The translations under genes and the position numbers were made by a program. Source: Dehalococcoidia bacterium (GTDB lineage Bacteria > Chloroflexota > Dehalococcoidia > Dehalococcoidales > RBG-16-60-22). Taken from it: a stretch of 7,732 bases of DNA. The DNA lies in contig JAUWBK010000052.1 of the NCBI GenBank assembly GCA_030605045.1, positions 1 to 7,732 of the forward strand, in the 5' to 3' direction. The notes under the pieces were generated by a model, which searched no databases, had not been told where the DNA came from, and was given only the letters and a program-made list of their open reading frames with translations. Shown here piece after piece: positions 4,672-7,732 of the stretch (positions within the stretch are counted from its first letter, which is position 1; each line of letters opens with the position of its first letter).

Positions 4672-4704
4672 GCCTTCTCTGGATATGTCGGAGAGGGCTT
4701 TTTT
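4672..4704 (+). terminator. Intrinsic terminator in the panC leader (probable attenuator)
   Basis: GCCTTCTC (4672-4679) pairs with GAGAGGGC (4691-4698) through eight pairs including one wobble, followed by six T residues (4699-4704). It ends 25 bases before panC and after the two pan hairpins, the layout of a transcription attenuator. GGCA at 4655-4658 can pair with TGCC at 4671-4674, competing with the terminator's 5' arm, so it is a candidate anti-terminator. Confidence 0.82.
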
Positions 4705-4729
4705 ATATAGCTAGCAGGTAACATTCACG

Positions 4730-5563
4730 ATGAAAGTAGTTGAAACTATTGCCGAGATGAGACAGCTAAGAGAGCAGCTTATTGAGCCGGTCGGTTTTGT
4801 GCCGACGATGGGCTACTTTCATGAGGGTCATCTGAGCCTGATTAGACGGGCCAGGGCTGAGAACCCTTCTGTTGTCGTCAGCATCTTTGTCAATCCAGCG
4901 CAATTTGGGCCACAGGAAGATTTCAGCAGTTATCCCCGCGACCCCCAGCGCGATTTGGCGATACTGGAAAAGGAAAAAACTGACGTTGTCTTTATGCCCT
5001 CCGTGGCCGAGATGTATCCTCCCGATTTCGATAGCTGGGTAGAGGTGAGCAAGGTTACGGAGCGACTAGAGGGGGCTTCCCGCCCCGGTCATTTCCGCGG
5101 GGTGGCGACCGTTGTTGCCAAGCTATTTAATATCGTGCAGCCAACCAGAGCCTACTTCGGGCAGAAGGACGCCCAGCAGGCAATAGTAATCAAGAAGATG
5201 GTGGCTGACCTCAATATGGACTTAGAAATAATTGTCATGCCTACCGTGCGCGATTCCGATGGCCTGGCGACGAGCACTCGCAATGCCTACCTAAATATTG
5301 AGGAGCGGCAGGCAGCAATTGTTCTTTATAAGTCACTCAGCCTCGCCCAGCAACTATGGTCGCAGGGAGAAAGAGACGCCGAGCACATACGACAACAAAT
5401 GAGAACTTTAATTCAGAAAGAACCGCTGGCAACGATTGATTACGTCAGCATCGCTGACCCGGAGACGCTGAAGGAAATGGACAGAGTTAAAACACCGGCG
5501 CTGGTCTCACTGGCGGTAGAAATCGGCAAGGTGAGGCTGATAGATAATGTGGTGGTGGAGTGA
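4730..5563 (+). CDS. panC: Pantothenate synthetase (pantoate-beta-alanine ligase)
   Basis: PanC joins pantoate and beta-alanine with ATP, via a pantoyl-adenylate, to make pantothenate, the precursor of CoA. The 277-residue product is of normal length and shows PTMGYFHEGH (25-34, with the HIGH-type nucleotide motif HEGH), FVNPAQFGPQEDF (53-65), RPGHFRGVATVV (118-129), YFGQKDAQQ (142-150) and PTVRDSDGLATSTRN (171-185), the last being the KMSKS-like region, here STRN rather than the commoner SSRN. ATG 4730 has a weak AGGT ten bases upstream. No panB or panD follows in the window. The leader carries a tandem pan RNA and a terminator, so expression is probably set by attenuation. Its final 38 bases are duplicated downstream at 5905-5942. 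Confidence 0.97.
   Translation: MKVVETIAEMRQLREQLIEPVGFVPTMGYFHEGHLSLIRRARAENPSVVVSIFVNPAQFGPQEDFSSYPRDPQRDLAILEKEKTDVVFMPSVAEMYPPDFDSWVEVSKVTERLEGASRPGHFRGVATVVAKLFNIVQPTRAYFGQKDAQQAIVIKKMVADLNMDLEIIVMPTVRDSDGLATSTRNAYLNIEERQAAIVLYKSLSLAQQLWSQGERDAEHIRQQMRTLIQKEPLATIDYVSIADPETLKEMDRVKTPALVSLAVEIGKVRLIDNVVVE
5526..5563 (+). repeat. 38-base direct repeat, copy 1 (3' end of panC)
   Basis: The last 38 bases of panC, ending exactly at its TGA stop, are repeated without mismatch at 5905-5942. Upstream of the perfect part, about 10 more bases align with three transitions. The sequences diverge right after the stop codon. Confidence 0.93.
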
Positions 5564-5586
5564 AATAATTTCCGGCTAAACGGCGC

Positions 5587-5796
5587 TTAATATTGCGTTA
5601 CTCTAACCTTCAATCCGTTAAAGGGCTTATGCCTGGTTGCGAGCGACAAAGTGGAATTGCGCTCCAATGAAAGCACACCGTGCCGATAAATCCCGAGTAT
5701 CCCAGCCAGTCGGTTTCGTGGTGACAGTCTAGAGGCAGGGTCAATCCTAGCCCTCATTCCCGGAGATAGATCCTCAAAATATATTCTCCTTACCAT
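5587..5796 (-). CDS. Small hypothetical ORF, 69 residues, doubtful
   Basis: I do not recognise this frame. It reads from ATG 5796, which has a strong Shine-Dalgarno run GGGGGG four bases upstream (5806-5801), and encodes a basic arginine-rich protein starting MVRRIYFEDLSPGMRARIDP. It has no signal peptide, membrane span or known motif, and no promoter is evident. A longer version from GTG 5859 has no better support. The frame lies entirely inside the interval bracketed by the two copies of the panC 3' end, so it could be cargo of an inserted segment or chance coding in a relic. The ribosome binding site is the only positive evidence. Apart from this frame and the repeats, I see nothing in 5564-5998. 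Confidence 0.3.
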   Translation of the reverse strand: MVRRIYFEDLSPGMRARIDPASRLSPRNRLAGILGIYRHGVLSLERNSTLSLATRHKPFNGLKVRVTQY

Positions 5797-5876
5797 TAGT
5801 CCCCCCTTGCTGAGAATGATACCAGTCCTTAACGGAATCAAACATCCCCCATTAGTCACTTTTTAACTGGTACTTT

Positions 5877-5963
5877 AGTTTCAAATCAATAAGGGTAAAA
5901 ATTAGCAAGGTGAGGCTGATAGATAATGTGGTGGTGGAGTGAGGTTTGAGGTAATTTGAAACT
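5877..5963. repeat. 10-base inverted repeat flanking copy 2
   Basis: AGTTTCAAAT (5877-5886) and ATTTGAAACT (5954-5963) are perfect inverted copies on either side of the duplicated panC end. They could be element ends or could form a long-loop hairpin with the following TTTTT. Ten bases over this distance may also arise by chance. Confidence 0.5.
5905..5942 (+). repeat. 38-base direct repeat, copy 2 (panC 3'-end duplicate)
   Basis: Identical to 5526-5563, including the TGA. Just upstream the frame still reads like panC (VKIS instead of VEIG before KVRLIDNVVVE), showing that this is a remnant of a panC end rather than chance similarity. No longer panC sequence precedes it. Confidence 0.93.
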
Positions 5964-5998
5964 TTTTCTGTAACAGCCAACTAAGCAAATGCAACCTT

Positions 5999-6964
5999 TT
6001 ATTCGACTATAATTTCAAATTCTTTTAACTGGCCACGCCCCCCTCTACATGATACTCGGTAGTAGGCTGTGTACTTACCTGTGACAGGTGGCACTTTAAT
6101 AATCACTTCATTAGCGGTATACGCCCCTATTATTATTGGAGCAGTGTAGTCAACTCGGGCAGTGATGAATTTGGAAATAACAGGGATATCGTCTGGTTGA
6201 ATAAGAGTCTTTAATCCTGGAAAATCAAATCCAGGGGGAAGGTAGAATACGGCCATTACATTATCGGCAACCTTTCCGGTTTCTAAGTGTACACCAAAAA
6301 CGAGTTTCAGGGTGGAGTCTGCTTTAATATGGAAAGGAGTTTCTAGTTCTTTCCACATCAATCCCAATTCTGGTTTCTTTTCCTCTTCGAGTTCCTTTTG
6401 AGCTATCTTAAATGCTTCCACAGTTTTAGCTATCCATGCTTCTTCGGAAGTTATGGCAACATTTTCAATGACTTTTAATGATTTGCAAATTCGATAAACA
6501 CCATAACCTATTGCTGCTATACCGAGAACCCAAACAAATAGGGGTATAAGCGAATTAAAATCCTTTATCGTAGATAAATAAAAAGCCGTACTGCTAAGTA
6601 CTAAGGATATAAATAAAAAAATGCCTGGATGAATCACTCCACCTTTTACAGTAAGTAATTCTGGAGCTTTTCTAATTCGACCTAACTCTTTATTAAAGTT
6701 CTGATCTTTATCCTCTAACTTTTCGAGCTTCCGTCTCAATTCTTTGGGTATTTCGCCTTTTTGTTCGGCTTTCTTCATTTCTTTTCTGAGCGTTGCCATT
6801 TCTTTTCTATTATTTTCTTTTCTCTCAGCTATTATGTCTCTTTCAACTCTGGCGGCTGCTTCCATAGCTCTACCAAGAAGTGATACAGCAAAAACAAATA
6901 TAGCAACCACTGTGGCAAGTAGCCCTAAAGCTAAAAAGAATGTCAACTGATATACGATACCCAC
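5999..6964 (-). CDS. Hypothetical membrane protein with coiled coil and C-terminal beta-rich domain
   Basis: I do not recognise this family. The 321-residue product has one membrane segment at about 5-30, a long charged Lys/Glu/Arg-rich coiled coil (35-98), two more spans (113-131 and 137-157), a short second coil (170-198) and a C-terminal beta-rich region (205-321) with alternating hydrophobic strands that could be an immunoglobulin-like or similar sandwich. By the positive-inside rule the basic coil and the C-terminus should be cytoplasmic. GTG 6964 is chosen because GAGGG (6975-6971) lies six bases before it and the first span follows directly. The gene is visibly richer in A and T than its neighbours, suggesting a different origin. 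It is alone on its strand, downstream of its own extended -10 promoter and next to a tRNA cluster. Confidence 0.82.
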   Translation of the reverse strand: MGIVYQLTFFLALGLLATVVAIFVFAVSLLGRAMEAAARVERDIIAERKENNRKEMATLRKEMKKAEQKGEIPKELRRKLEKLEDKDQNFNKELGRIRKAPELLTVKGGVIHPGIFLFISLVLSSTAFYLSTIKDFNSLIPLFVWVLGIAAIGYGVYRICKSLKVIENVAITSEEAWIAKTVEAFKIAQKELEEEKKPELGLMWKELETPFHIKADSTLKLVFGVHLETGKVADNVMAVFYLPPGFDFPGLKTLIQPDDIPVISKFITARVDYTAPIIIGAYTANEVIIKVPPVTGKYTAYYRVSCRGGRGQLKEFEIIVE

Positions 6965-6993
6965 TTGTTGCCCTCGATATTATGTTTACTTGT

Positions 6994-7002
6994 ATTATAG
7001 CA
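6994..7002 (-). promoter_or_regulatory. Extended -10 promoter of the membrane protein gene
   Basis: The reverse strand reads TGCTATAAT (7002-6994), a perfect -10 with the TGn extension, about 20 bases upstream of the GAGGG ribosome binding site. No good -35 is present 17 bases upstream, which extended -10 promoters tolerate. Confidence 0.6.
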
Positions 7003-7054
7003 CCGTTTAGAAATTTTTACAGACAGTCAAATTGAAGATCTAATTTACTATTCC

Positions 7055-7083
7055 TTGACACTCTTTTTATTACCCGCTACAAT
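7055..7083 (+). promoter_or_regulatory. Promoter of the tRNA cluster
   Basis: TTGACA (7055-7060), a 17-base spacer and TACAAT (7078-7083) form a near-consensus vegetative promoter. The predicted start near 7090 is only a few bases before the mature tRNA-Phe end at 7093. Confidence 0.85.
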
Positions 7084-7092
7084 AATCTTTGT

Positions 7093-7168
<76 letters not shown>

Positions 7169-7180
7169 ATAGCTTATGGT

Positions 7181-7265
7181 GCCGAAGTGGCGGAATGGCA
7201 GACGCGGCAGTCTCAAAAACTGTTGGAGGGTAACCTTCATGTCGGTTCGAGTCCGACCTTCGGCA
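7181..7265 (+). tRNA. tRNA-Leu (CAA)
   Basis: This is a class II tRNA with acceptor GCCGAAG/CTTCGGC, anticodon loop CTCAAAA (anticodon CAA, reading UUG), a long variable arm (TGGAGGGTAACCTTCAT) and T arm GTCGG TTCGAGT CCGAC. Discriminator A is at 7265. CCA is not encoded, unlike the two flanking tRNAs, so it must be added after transcription. Confidence 0.96.
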
Positions 7266-7301
7266 GATAAAGAAGAAGCCAGATTTTCATCCACAATAGA
7301 A

Positions 7302-7375
7302 TGCCGAGTTGTGTAGTGGTAGCACAGGGGACTTTGGATCCTCTAGCCCAGGTTCGAATCCTGGCTCGGCAGCCA
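7302..7375 (+). tRNA. tRNA-Gln (TTG)
   Basis: Acceptor TGCCGAG (7302-7308) pairs with CTCGGCA (7365-7371). The anticodon loop CTTTGGA gives anticodon TTG, reading CAA and CAG by wobble. The T arm is CCAGG TTCGAAT CCTGG, the discriminator is G7372 and the CCA is encoded (7373-7375). Confidence 0.96.
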
Positions 7376-7430
7376 CATTGGTCAGAAATCACCGAATTAG
7401 TCAGTAAAAAGTCAGAAGGAGAAGAAGGTC

Positions 7431-7732
7431 ATGACCGAATATGAGGAACGTGTAAAACAGGAGGAAACAAAGCTTAAGTTAGCCATCTATTTTGCCAAGG
7501 AGTTTATGCAGGAGCTTGGTAAGGAGAGAGCTCTTAAAATAATTGAGAAGGCGTGGATAAAGTACGGGATGGATAACTGGAACAGTCGGCTCGAGGGTGT
7601 ACCCTCGGAGGAAAAGCTCAAGGCGATGGGCGACTGGTTTAAAGCGCAAGCACCCAATAGACCTGAGTTGAGGGTCATTGAGACAACGCCAACCCGTGTG
7701 TGCATTGAAATATCGCAATGTCCAACTTATGA
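7431..7732 (+). CDS. L-2-amino-thiazoline-4-carboxylate hydrolase-like protein, N-terminal part
   Basis: The frame from ATG 7431 stays open to the window end (100 codons plus two bases), so it is incomplete at the 3' side. It begins MTEYEERVKQEETKLKLAIY, then FAKEFMQELGKERALKIIEKAW and KYGMDNWNSRL, and later VIETTPTRVCIEISQCPTY. The helical ELGxExxLxxI segment followed by a strand with a threonine-arginine and a CP motif resembles the ATC hydrolase-like family, whose founding members hydrolyse ATC on the way to L-cysteine; most members have unknown substrates. GGAG (7418-7421) supports the start. It follows the tRNA cluster by 55 bases with no terminator seen, so it may share that transcript. 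The family call is from memory of motifs and is moderate. Confidence 0.6.
   Translation, partial: MTEYEERVKQEETKLKLAIYFAKEFMQELGKERALKIIEKAWIKYGMDNWNSRLEGVPSEEKLKAMGDWFKAQAPNRPELRVIETTPTRVCIEISQCPTY

Noticed and set aside
4548..4704. T-box or other amino-acid leader
   Set aside because: No T-box bulge sequence or specifier stem is seen; the paired bulged-A hairpins upstream of panC fit the pan motif better.
6744..6950. 68-codon + strand frame opposite the membrane protein gene
   Set aside because: It is the complement of the first membrane span and the coiled coil; its Ser/Phe-rich composition is typical of such shadows.
7381..7415. Three GTCAG repeats before the last gene
   Set aside because: They are five-base repeats at irregular spacing in a short intergenic stretch, not distinguishable from chance.
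7479..7718. Reverse-strand frames near the window end
   Set aside because: They are shadows of the + strand gene at 7431, which has the better start and a family-like sequence.

Overview
The window looks like a chromosomal segment from a Chloroflexota bacterium, most probably of class Dehalococcoidia. This is inference: it rests on the bacterial ribosomal proteins, a tandem pan-type RNA leader (known from Chloroflexota, Firmicutes and Deltaproteobacteria), the rpmE-DUF1385 pairing, and GC-rich palindromic intergenic repeats. Nothing in the window is decisive for taxonomy. It is mostly housekeeping sequence with several odd details.

Layout. 1-79 (-) is the N-terminus of a 2-hydroxyacid dehydrogenase, divergent from coaE (244-837, +). 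A consensus promoter follows, then the ribosomal protein cluster rplU-rpmA-rpmE (891-1730, +), an intrinsic terminator, and a DUF1385 membrane protein (1801-2682, +). A hairpin separates this from convergent hisI (2751-3083, -). hisI and hisA (3481-4200, -) are separated by a modular palindromic repeat block (3082-3455). A second block of the same modules (4303-4497) lies beyond hisA. Next come a panC promoter, two bulged-A hairpins matching the pan RNA motif, an intrinsic terminator and panC (4730-5563, +). The last 38 bp of panC are repeated exactly at 5905-5942, enclosing about 340 bp with one small doubtful ORF. An AT-rich orphan membrane/coiled-coil gene (5999-6964, -) follows. It is divergent from a tRNA-Phe, tRNA-Leu, tRNA-Gln cluster (7093-7375, +) and a partial gene resembling L-2-amino-thiazoline-4-carboxylate hydrolase (7431 to the end, +).

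The most striking observation is that three genes appear to lack an ATG, GTG or TTG start in the right place. rplU begins at ATT, and hisA and hisI most likely at ATA. Each is preceded by a good Shine-Dalgarno sequence at usable spacing. For rplU and hisA, a promoter lies immediately upstream. For hisI, the Shine-Dalgarno and the first two bases of the start codon lie inside an intergenic repeat whose second copy reads ATG at the same place. This clustering of AUU/AUA starts, which IF3 normally rejects, is the main lead.

Functionally the genes are separate housekeeping units: CoA synthesis at two points (panC makes pantothenate, coaE does the last step to CoA), ribosome assembly, two histidine pathway steps (HisI then HisA, consecutive reactions) and tRNA supply. 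The panC leader looks like a transcription attenuator. The repeat blocks and the panC 3'-end duplication mark places where the chromosome has been rearranged.
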